Assembly (NCBI RefSeq): GCF_018860165.1
Contig: NZ_JAHKNG010000030.1
Span: forward strand, 1-44,394
Length of the DNA stretch: 44,394 nucleotides
Direction: 5' to 3'
DNA from: Paracoccus marinaquae
GTDB lineage: Bacteria; Pseudomonadota; Alphaproteobacteria; Rhodobacterales; Rhodobacteraceae
The position numbers were made by a program, and so were the translations under genes. Shown one piece after another: positions 38,118 to 44,394 of the stretch (position 1 is its first letter; each line of letters begins with the position of its first letter). The notes below the pieces were generated by a model. It worked only from the letters and a program-made list of their open reading frames with translations. It was not told the origin of the DNA and did not search any database.

Positions 38118-39080
38118 ATGATTCCCGAATCGGACGTGACCTTCGCAGGCAGCTTTCTGGATCGCGCCGACCGGCTGCGGGCGGATGCGGCCGAGGTCGC
38201 GCGCCGGCTGGCCGACCCGGCCAGCCGCGTCTCGCCCTTCTGGCGGGGCAAGCCGCTGTTCGACCTGACCGAGGCGGGGCCGCGCCTCGCCTGGCTGTCG
38301 GCGGGCGAGGCGCTGGTCCGGGACTGCCCCGAACCGGTGGTCTTCATGGGGCTGGACGATGCCGGGCTGGCGCATTTCGCCGCCGATGTCTCGTCCATCG
38401 CGCCGCCCGACGAGGCGCCGGCGGAATTCGTGGACAAGCGCACCCTCGATCTGTCCGAGACGCGGAAATTCATCGAACTGCGTGCCATCATGGGCGAGAT
38501 CGATCACCGCGACGCGGGCATCGCGGCGGCGGCCAAGGGCATCTTCGAATGGCGGCTGACGCATCGCTTCTGCGCCAATTGCGGCGGGCCGAACGTGGTC
38601 AGCCATGCCGGCTGGCGGTTCGATTGCCGGGCCTGCGGGCGGCAGCATTTCCCGCGCACCGATCCGGTGGTCATCATGCTGGTGCTGGATGGCGAGAACG
38701 TCCTGCTGGGCCGGCAATCGAACTGGCCCGAGCGGATGTATTCGCTGCTGGCCGGCTTCATGGAGCCGGGCGAGACCATCGAGGAGGCAGTGCGCCGCGA
38801 GGTGCTGGAAGAGGCCGGGATCACGGTCGGCGCGGTCCACTATGTCACCTCGCAGCCCTGGCCCTTTCCGGCCTCGCTGATGATCGGCTGCGCGGCCCGG
38901 GCCGAGACGCACCGGATCATGATGGACCCGACCGAACTGGAGGACGCGATCTGGGTCAGCAAGGCCGAGATGGCCGAGGCGCTGGCGGGACGGCACGACC
39001 GCATCGCGCCCGCCCGCAAGGGCGCGGTGGCGCAGGTGATCCTGCGGGCCTGGGTCGAAGGCACCGTCTCCGGGATCTGA
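38118..39080 (+). CDS. nudC: NAD(+)/NADH diphosphatase
   Basis: The 320-residue Nudix enzyme splits NAD(H) to NMN(H) and AMP, and in other bacteria removes NAD caps from RNA. A zinc ribbon is formed by Cys152, Cys155, Cys170 and Cys173. The Nudix box is at 213-235 (GFMEPGETIEEAVRREVLEE). SQPWPFPASLM, the NADH-specific motif, follows. The ATG at 38118 is where homology starts; the frame is open from 37641 across merR. It is divergent from merR. Confidence 0.96.
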   Translation: MIPESDVTFAGSFLDRADRLRADAAEVARRLADPASRVSPFWRGKPLFDLTEAGPRLAWLSAGEALVRDCPEPVVFMGLDDAGLAHFAADVSSIAPPDEAPAEFVDKRTLDLSETRKFIELRAIMGEIDHRDAGIAAAAKGIFEWRLTHRFCANCGGPNVVSHAGWRFDCRACGRQHFPRTDPVVIMLVLDGENVLLGRQSNWPERMYSLLAGFMEPGETIEEAVRREVLEEAGITVGAVHYVTSQPWPFPASLMIGCAARAETHRIMMDPTELEDAIWVSKAEMAEALAGRHDRIAPARKGAVAQVILRAWVEGTVSGI

Positions 39081-39084
39081 TCCC

Positions 39085-39274
39085 TCAGGGCCGCAGAACG
39101 GCCGCGCCCTCGAACCGGCCATGGCGCAGATCGTCCAGCGCGCGATTGGCCTCGGCCAGCGGATAGGCGGTGGTCTCGGTCCGGAGGCCGATCTTCGGGG
39201 CCTGATCCGATCCCGCTGCCCAGACCGAGCCAGACCAGCGGGGCACCGATCCGTTCCAGCACCATCGCATGCAT
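39085..39274 (-). pseudogene. Zinc-dependent alcohol dehydrogenase relic
   Basis: On the minus strand the ATG at 39274 begins MHAMVLERIGAPLVW, the start of a zinc alcohol dehydrogenase. After about 60 bases, in another frame, the sequence TTAYPLAEANRALDDLRHGR is the C-terminal end of the same family, closing with FEGAAVLRP and a stop at 39085. The roughly 270 residues between are gone and the two ends are out of frame. The stop is 4 bases from the nudC stop on the other strand. It is a decayed gene. Confidence 0.8.
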
Positions 39275-39373
39275 GGGGCCTCCTTCTCGGCTGGCGGTCT
39301 GTGCCGGGGCATCTAAGCACCGCCGCCCCGGTCGCGGCAACCGCCGCGTGACCCGCCGGGCCGTGTCAGGCGG

Positions 39374-39790
39374 TCACGGCGCCAGCGCCCGGCGCAGCAC
39401 ATCGCCGACATGGGCCGACAGCGGCAGGGCGCCGTTCAGCACCTCCGTGGCGGGCCACCACGCCGCCTCGGTGGCGTCATCCCCGGCGACCGGCTCGCCC
39501 GCGACATAGTCGCAAAGCACGGCGGCCAACAGGAAGTGATATTCCAGCGCGCCCGTGGCATCGCGCAGGATCAGGTCGATATTGTCCAGATATCCGCGCG
39601 GGGTGGCGATCACGCCGGTTTCCTCGCGCAACTCGCGCACGGCGGCGGCAAGCGCGGTTTCGCCCGGATCGACATGGCCGCCGGGAAAGCCCCACAGCCC
39701 GGCATCGGGCGGGTTGCGCCGCCGCGCGAGCAGCACCCGGTCCCCGCGCAGCGTCACGGCCAGCGCGGCGAGGCGGGGGAAATGCGTCAC
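39374..39790 (-). CDS. Nudix hydrolase
   Basis: The 138-residue protein has the Nudix box [26 protein letters not shown] at about 35-59, with all the Glu ligands. The family removes the beta- or gamma-phosphate from nucleotide diphosphate compounds; the substrate is unknown. A MutT-like or ADP-ribose pyrophosphatase role is possible. It ends the minus strand pair with gcrA, starting 4 bases after gcrA. Confidence 0.9.
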   Translation of the reverse strand: MTHFPRLAALAVTLRGDRVLLARRRNPPDAGLWGFPGGHVDPGETALAAAVRELREETGVIATPRGYLDNIDLILRDATGALEYHFLLAAVLCDYVAGEPVAGDDATEAAWWPATEVLNGALPLSAHVGDVLRRALAP

Positions 39791-39794
39791 GGGG

Positions 39795-40385
39795 TCAGCG
39801 CCGGCGGTCGCGGCGCGAGCTCATCGGCTGGAAGGCGACGCCGACATGGGCCTCGCAATAGGGCTTGCCGGGCTGGCTGGGCAGGCCGCAGAACCAGAAC
39901 TTCTCGGTCGCCGGGTCGCCGATCGGCCATTTGCAGGTCCGCTCGGTCAGTTCCATCAGCGTCAGCCTGCGGGCCTTCTTCTCGATCTCGCGGACCGAGG
40001 CCAGCGCCTCGGGGCTGATCTCGTTGGCCGAGGGCTGCGGCGGCAGGGGCTGGCCGGCCGGCACGATCGGGCGCCGCGTCGCCGGGGTAAAGCTGGGCTG
40101 CGCCGCCGGCTGCGGCTGGGCCGCGGCCGGTTCGGGACGGGCCGCGGCAGGTTCCGGACGGGCCTCGGGGCTAGGCTTCTTCTCGATCTTCTTCTCCACC
40201 GCCGGGTCCGCGGCCGCCGGTGCGGCCTCGGCCTCGTCATTGCGGTTCGACAGGCCCAGACGATGCACCTTGCCGATCACTGCGTTGCGGGTGACGCCGC
40301 CCAGTTCCTTGGCGATGGCGCTGGCCGACTGGCCCTCGCCCCACATGCGCTTCAGCGTCTCGACACGTTCGTCCGTCCAGGACAT
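39795..40385 (-). CDS. gcrA: Cell cycle regulator GcrA
   Basis: The 196-residue protein binds sigma-70 RNA polymerase at promoters with GANTC methylation sites in Caulobacter. The N-terminus [20 protein letters not shown], with [26 protein letters not shown], is the GcrA helix-turn-helix. An Ala/Pro/Glu-rich linker (about 48-130) follows, and then the sigma-binding domain with [19 protein letters not shown] and [11 protein letters not shown] saw no GANTC site in the 120 bases upstream. Confidence 0.95.
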   Translation of the reverse strand: MSWTDERVETLKRMWGEGQSASAIAKELGGVTRNAVIGKVHRLGLSNRNDEAEAAPAAADPAVEKKIEKKPSPEARPEPAAARPEPAAAQPQPAAQPSFTPATRRPIVPAGQPLPPQPSANEISPEALASVREIEKKARRLTLMELTERTCKWPIGDPATEKFWFCGLPSQPGKPYCEAHVGVAFQPMSSRRDRRR

Positions 40386-40502
40386 GGCCGCCTTTCCGGG
40401 CGGGTCCGGCCCGCCGCCATCTTGAAACCTGCGATTGCTCCCGTCAGAAACGGGATGCCGAGATTTAGCCCCCGGGACACAGGAATTCAAGGACCGCAAG
40501 CC

Positions 40503-41318
40503 ATGGATCGCGCGAAGATCAGCAGCCAGCAGATGGGCGTGCGCCGCTTTGGCCGGGTCAACTGGCTGGGCCTGCGGACACTGGCCCGGCGCGAGGTGAT
40601 GCGCTTCATGGCGGTCTGGCAGCAGACCATCTTCGCGCCGCTGATGACGGCGGGGCTGTTCGTGCTGGTCTTCGCGCTGGCTTTGGGCGAGGGCCGGGGC
40701 GAGGTGATGGGACTGCCCTATCTGGTTTTCCTCGGGCCGGGAATCATGATGATGACGGTGATCCAGAACGCCTTCGCCAATACCTCCAGCTCGATCACCT
40801 CGGCCAAGGTGCAGGGCAATATCGTCGACACATTGATGCCGCCGCTGTCGGCGGGCGAAATGCTGGCCGGCTACATGACCGGCTCGGTGGTGCGCGCCGG
40901 GCTGGTGGCGCTGGTGATCGGCACGGGCATGCTGGCGGTCACCGGGGCGGGCGTGGCCCATCCGGCCTGGGCCGTCTGCTTCGTGCTGCTGGCGATCCTG
41001 ATGCTGGGCGGCCTTGGCATCCTCGCCGGTATCCTGGCCGAGAAGTTCGACCAGATGTCGGCGATCAACAATTTCATCATCATGCCGCTGTCGTTCCTGT
41101 CCGGCACCTTCTACTCGGTCCAGTCCCTGCCGCAGCCGTTCCGCAGCCTGTCGCACTGGAACCCGATCTTCTACCTGATCGACGGCGCACGCTACGGCGT
41201 CACCGGCGTCAGCGACGCCCCGGTCTGGCGCGGCCTCGCGGTCAGCCTGGCGGTGGTGCTGGCGGTCCTGTACCTGGCCTGGCGCTGGCTGAAATCGGGC
41301 TACCGGATGAAAGCGTGA
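40503..41318 (+). CDS. ABC-2 type transporter permease
   Basis: The 271-residue permease has six helices and the ABC-2 core, with YLVFLGPGIMMMTVIQNAFANTSSSI, KVQGNIVDTLMPPLSAGEML and FNP-like HWNPIFYLIDGARYGVTG. It exports lipid-linked or polysaccharide substrates in related systems. No ATPase gene is adjacent, so its partner must be elsewhere. The frame is open from 39555; ATG 40503 is preferred and 40533 is possible. It is divergent from gcrA. Confidence 0.87.
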   Translation: MDRAKISSQQMGVRRFGRVNWLGLRTLARREVMRFMAVWQQTIFAPLMTAGLFVLVFALALGEGRGEVMGLPYLVFLGPGIMMMTVIQNAFANTSSSITSAKVQGNIVDTLMPPLSAGEMLAGYMTGSVVRAGLVALVIGTGMLAVTGAGVAHPAWAVCFVLLAILMLGGLGILAGILAEKFDQMSAINNFIIMPLSFLSGTFYSVQSLPQPFRSLSHWNPIFYLIDGARYGVTGVSDAPVWRGLAVSLAVVLAVLYLAWRWLKSGYRMKA

Positions 41319-41459
41319 TTGCGTAGGCGCCGAAACCGCGCTATGGGCGGAACCATGATCGCATGGACCGCCTCAGTCGCCCGTCCCCGACGTTGACGCC
41401 ACGTCACCGTCCGATCCTGCCTGCCTTTACAATCTGTCCTGCCATTCGGGGAATCCGCC

Positions 41460-42632
41460 ATGATTTCGCATGTTCTGCCGACCTATAACCGTGCCGCCAT
41501 CGCCTTCGAACGGGGCGAGGGCGCCTGGGCCATCGCCACGGACGGCACCCGATACCTCGATCTGGGCGCCGGCATCGCGGTCAACGTCCTAGGCCATGCC
41601 AATCCCGATCTGGTCGCCGCGCTGACCGACCAGGCCGGCCGGATCTGGCATGTCTCGAATCTCTACCAGATCCCTCAGCAGGAGAGGCTGGCCGATCTTC
41701 TGGTCGACCGGACCTTCGCCGACACCGTCTTCTTCACCAATTCCGGCACCGAGGCCGCGGAACTGGCGATCAAGATGGTGCGCAAGTACTGGGATCACGC
41801 CGGCCAGCCCGAACGCTACGAGATCCTGACCTTCGAAGGCGCCTTCCACGGCCGCTCGACCGGCGCCATCGCCGCCGCCGGCTCCGAAAAGATGGTCGGC
41901 GGCTTCGGCCCGCTGATGCCCGGCTTCAGGCAACTGCCCTGGGGCGACATGGCGGCACTGAACGAGGCGATCAGCGACCGGACCGCCGCGGTGATGATCG
42001 AGCCGGTGCAGGGCGAGGGCGGCATCCGCCCGCTGGCCGACGCGGATCTGCGCCAGATCCGCGCGCTCTGCGACCAGACCGGCGCATTGCTGGTGCTGGA
42101 CGAGGTGCAATGCGGCATGGGCCGCACGGGGCGGCTCTTCGCGCATGAATATGCGGGCGTCAGCCCCGACATCATGATGGTCGCCAAGGGCATCGGCGGC
42201 GGCTTCCCCCTGGGCGCGGTGCTTGCCACCGAGGCGGCGGCGGCCGGCATGGTCGCCGGCACGCATGGCTCGACCTATGGCGGCAACCCGCTGGCCTGCG
42301 CGGTCGGGGCCAAGGTGATGGAGATCGTCGCCGGCGAGGCTTTCCTGGCCGAGGTGAACCGCAAGGCGGCCCTGTTCCGGCAAAAGCTTGAGGGGCTCGT
42401 GGCCGCCCATCCGCAGGTCTTCGAATCCGTGCGCGGGCAGGGGCTGATGCTGGGCCTGAAATGCCGGGCCGCGCCCGCCGATCTGGTCAAGGCGGGCTAT
42501 GCCGAGGCGATCCTGACCGTGCCGGCGGCCGACAATACGCTGCGCCTGCTGCCGCCGCTGAACATCGGCGACGCCGAGATTGCCGAGGCGGTCGAAAGGC
42601 TGGACCGCGCCGCCGCGCGCCTCGATGGCTGA
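41460..42632 (+). CDS. argD: Acetylornithine transaminase
   Basis: The 390-residue PLP enzyme makes N-acetylornithine in arginine synthesis and may also serve succinyldiaminopimelate. Visible are the phosphate loop TNSGTEAAELAIKM, LVLDEVQCGMGRTG, the Schiff-base Lys in VAKGIGGGFPLGA and THGSTYGGNPLAC, all typical of the class III aminotransferases. It overlaps the next gene by 8 bases, and argF follows. Confidence 0.95.
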   Translation: MISHVLPTYNRAAIAFERGEGAWAIATDGTRYLDLGAGIAVNVLGHANPDLVAALTDQAGRIWHVSNLYQIPQQERLADLLVDRTFADTVFFTNSGTEAAELAIKMVRKYWDHAGQPERYEILTFEGAFHGRSTGAIAAAGSEKMVGGFGPLMPGFRQLPWGDMAALNEAISDRTAAVMIEPVQGEGGIRPLADADLRQIRALCDQTGALLVLDEVQCGMGRTGRLFAHEYAGVSPDIMMVAKGIGGGFPLGAVLATEAAAAGMVAGTHGSTYGGNPLACAVGAKVMEIVAGEAFLAEVNRKAALFRQKLEGLVAAHPQVFESVRGQGLMLGLKCRAAPADLVKAGYAEAILTVPAADNTLRLLPPLNIGDAEIAEAVERLDRAAARLDG

Positions 42633-43101
42633 TTACGGCTTCAGACCGGTCACCGGGGCCGACCTGCCGATGCTGGCGGACTGGCTCCGCCAGCCCGGGG
42701 TGGCGCACTGGTGGGGCGGGCCCGACCGGCAGATCGCGCTCATCCGCGAGGAGGGGGCCGAACCCGGCCTGCATCAGGTGATCGCCACGCTGGACCGGGC
42801 GCCGCTCGGCTACGGGCAATATTACCCCGCGCATCGCTGGCCGGCGCCGCATCTTGCGCATCTGCCGCCCGAAACCATCGCCATCGACGTCTTCTCCGGC
42901 CCGCAGGGCTGGGGACAGGGCGGCGCCTGGCTGCGCGCGCTGGGCGATCTGCTGCTGGCCCGGGTGCCGGTTCTGGCGATCGACCCCGACCCGGCGAATA
43001 CCCGTGCCATCCGCGCCTATGAAAAGGCAGGCTTTGCCGGCACGGCGCTCGGCCGCGACGGCGCCGGCCGGACCGTTCGCATCATGACGCGCCGACGATA
43101 G
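42625..43101 (+). CDS. GNAT family N-acetyltransferase
   Basis: The 158-residue protein has the acyl-CoA-binding [15 protein letters not shown] (Q/R-x-x-G-x-G/A motif) and a C-terminal [13 protein letters not shown]. It is close to the AAC(6')/RimJ-like group in layout ([14 protein letters not shown]), but drug specificity cannot be told. The start at 42625 overlaps argD by 8 bases; argF is 119 bases on. Its place between argD and argF suggests an arginine or polyamine link, which is inference. Confidence 0.85.
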   Translation: MADYGFRPVTGADLPMLADWLRQPGVAHWWGGPDRQIALIREEGAEPGLHQVIATLDRAPLGYGQYYPAHRWPAPHLAHLPPETIAIDVFSGPQGWGQGGAWLRALGDLLLARVPVLAIDPDPANTRAIRAYEKAGFAGTALGRDGAGRTVRIMTRRR

Positions 43102-43105
43102 GGCT

Positions 43106-43172
43106 TCTTCTTCACGAAAATATCCCGGGGGAGGCGCGCCGCAGGCGCGACGGGGGCAGCGCCCCCTTGACC
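43106..43172. repeat. Intergenic hairpin repeat, copy 3
   Basis: CTTCTTCACGAAAATATCCC is followed by CGCGCC/GGCGCG (43135-43149) and GGGGGC/GCCCCC (43152-43166) hairpins. It matches copy 2 in reverse orientation. It lies just past the GNAT gene and could attenuate transcription into argF. Confidence 0.65.
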
Positions 43173-43220
43173 CGGCCGCCACAAGCGGGCTTGCTGGCCC
43201 GAAAGCCGAAAGACAGAGCG

Positions 43221-44147
43221 ATGAAGAATTTCCTCGATATCCACACGACGGCAAAGGACGACCTCAGGACCATCATCGACCAGGCGCTGGCGATGAAATC
43301 CGCCCGCAACCGCCGCCCCAAGGGCACGCCCGACGACGACCTGCCGCTGGCCGGCCGCATGGTCGCGCTGATCTTCGAGAAACCCTCGACCCGGACCCGG
43401 GTCAGCTTCGACGTGGGCGTGCGGCAGATGGGCGGTCAGACCATGGTGCTGTCGGGATCGGAAATGCAGCTCGGCCATGGCGAGACCATCGCCGACACCG
43501 CACGGGTTCTCAGCCGCTATGTCGACCTGATCATGATCCGCACCTTCGAAGAGGCGACGCTGCAGGAGATGGCGGAATATGCCAGCGTGCCGGTCATCAA
43601 CGGGCTGACCAACCGCACCCATCCCTGCCAGATCATGGCCGATGTGATGACCTTCGAGGAACATCGCGGCCCGATCGCCGGGCGCAAGGTCGTCTGGGTC
43701 GGCGACGGCAACAATGTCTGCGCCAGCGTCATCCACGCCGCCGGACAGTTCGGCTTCGACTTCACCTTCACCGGCCCGCCGCCGCTCGACCCCGAGGCCG
43801 AGGCGCTGGATTTCGCCCGCGCCCAGGGCGTCGGCGTCACCATCGAGCGCGACCCGGCCAAAGCCGTCGCCGGCGCCGATCTGGTCTTCGCCGATACCTG
43901 GGTCAGCATGCACGATCCGCAATCGGCCAAGGAGCGGCGCCACAACCAGCTGCGCGGCTATCAGGTGAACGAGGCGCTGATGGCGCATGCACGGCCCGAT
44001 GCGCTGTTCATGCACTGCCTGCCCGCCCATCGCGAGGACGAGGTCACCAGTGCGGTCATGGATGGCCCGCATTCGGTGATCTGGGACGAGGCCGAGAACC
44101 GCCTGCACGCGCAGAAGGCCGTCATGCGCTGGTGCCTCGGACTCTGA
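43221..44147 (+). CDS. argF: Ornithine carbamoyltransferase
   Basis: The 308-residue enzyme makes citrulline from ornithine and carbamoyl phosphate. It shows [14 protein letters not shown] (carbamoyl phosphate site), [23 protein letters not shown] and the ornithine-site [13 protein letters not shown]. The start at 43221 is where homology begins; the frame is open from 43167 through the repeat. It follows argD and a GNAT gene on the same strand. Confidence 0.96.
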   Translation: MKNFLDIHTTAKDDLRTIIDQALAMKSARNRRPKGTPDDDLPLAGRMVALIFEKPSTRTRVSFDVGVRQMGGQTMVLSGSEMQLGHGETIADTARVLSRYVDLIMIRTFEEATLQEMAEYASVPVINGLTNRTHPCQIMADVMTFEEHRGPIAGRKVVWVGDGNNVCASVIHAAGQFGFDFTFTGPPPLDPEAEALDFARAQGVGVTIERDPAKAVAGADLVFADTWVSMHDPQSAKERRHNQLRGYQVNEALMAHARPDALFMHCLPAHREDEVTSAVMDGPHSVIWDEAENRLHAQKAVMRWCLGL

Positions 44148-44269
44148 TCCCGCAGCCGGGCCGGCCTGGCACCACGGCATGGTTTCCGTATCGACAGGCC
44201 GCATTTCTCCGGAAAGCCATGCATCGACGGACAAAAAACGCGAAAAGACAGACGTTTATGCAGCAGATC

Positions 44270-44394
44270 GGCGTTGTTGCAGAACGCCGGTTTGAGCCGA
44301 GCTTGCGCCTTTCCCCCGCGATCTTAGGCGACGCGTTCGATCTCCGCTTGGCCGAGAGCGTTGAAGCGGTTCATGAGGGCAATGCGGATGTGGA
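44270..44394 (-). mobile_element. IS5-like insertion sequence, 3' end, leaving the window
   Basis: GGCGTTGTTGCAGAACGCC at 44270-44288 looks like the terminal inverted repeat of IS5-type elements, which often begin GG-x-x-TTGTTGCA. A partial transposase frame lies inside it. The other end lies outside the window, so boundaries and target duplication cannot be checked. Confidence 0.55.
44324..44394 (-). CDS. Transposase C-terminus (partial), IS5-like
   Basis: The minus strand frame from the window edge encodes 22 residues ending LMNRFNALGQAEIERVA and a TAA stop. This is the C-terminal form I associate with IS5-family transposases in Rhodobacterales. Nothing more is visible. Confidence 0.55.
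   Translation of the reverse strand, partial: HIRIALMNRFNALGQAEIERVA

Overview
The window looks like about 44 kb of chromosome from a GC-rich alphaproteobacterium of the Rhodobacterales, most probably Paracoccus or a close relative. The reasons are the GC-rich codon use, the presence of gcrA, the ftsW-murG-murC-DUF2484 string, yajC-secD-secF linked to ccmABCDG, an RNase E with a large acidic insert in its S1 domain, and hairpin-rich intergenic repeats of a type I associate with this order. The genus is inference; no rRNA is present. Most of the window is core housekeeping DNA with short scars of mobile elements and decayed genes. I found no CRISPR array, no complete prophage and no complete insertion sequence.

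Region 1 (1-4.4 kb) is accessory. A short-chain dehydrogenase, an ACAD10/11-like acyl-CoA dehydrogenase, an internally deleted acyl-CoA synthetase and an ACAD10/11-like kinase (APH fold) form one tight + strand operon. The set resembles 4-hydroxyacid (levulinate-type) catabolism, but its ligase is broken. It is followed by the start of an IS110-family transposase fused to a truncated tyrosine integrase read from the other strand. That integrase abuts the 5' end of dusA, a known island integration site.

Region 2 (4.4-16.5 kb) holds dusA, a TauE/SafE exporter, mazG (minus), an M20 amidohydrolase, then a nearly gapless + strand run: yajC-secD-secF (protein export), an Mth938-like protein, and ccmA-B-C-D-G (heme export and thiol chemistry for cytochrome c maturation). 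A periplasmic gamma-glutamyltransferase follows.

Region 3 (16.5-17.8 kb) is a small accessory pocket with a HEPN-like gene whose last residues appear cut off by a frameshift.

Region 4 (17.8-30 kb) holds acnA (minus) with a palindrome in its upstream region, a DUF1223 protein, an EamA permease, yciB, an alpha/beta hydrolase, rne behind a roughly 740-base gene-free leader, ccdA (reductant supply that can serve CcmG), a DUF1989 protein and a DoxX protein.

Region 5 (30-34.4 kb) is a partial division and cell wall cluster, ftsW-murG-murC-DUF2484. It stops at tRNA-Leu(UAA) with no murB following.

Region 6 (34.4-44.4 kb) holds arginase, metG, a MerR regulator overlapping a carboxymuconolactone decarboxylase-like gene, nudC, an alcohol dehydrogenase relic, a second Nudix gene, gcrA, an ABC-2 permease, and argD-GNAT-argF. 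With rocF, this region contains both arginine synthesis and arginine breakdown genes. The window ends inside the 3' end of an IS5-like element.
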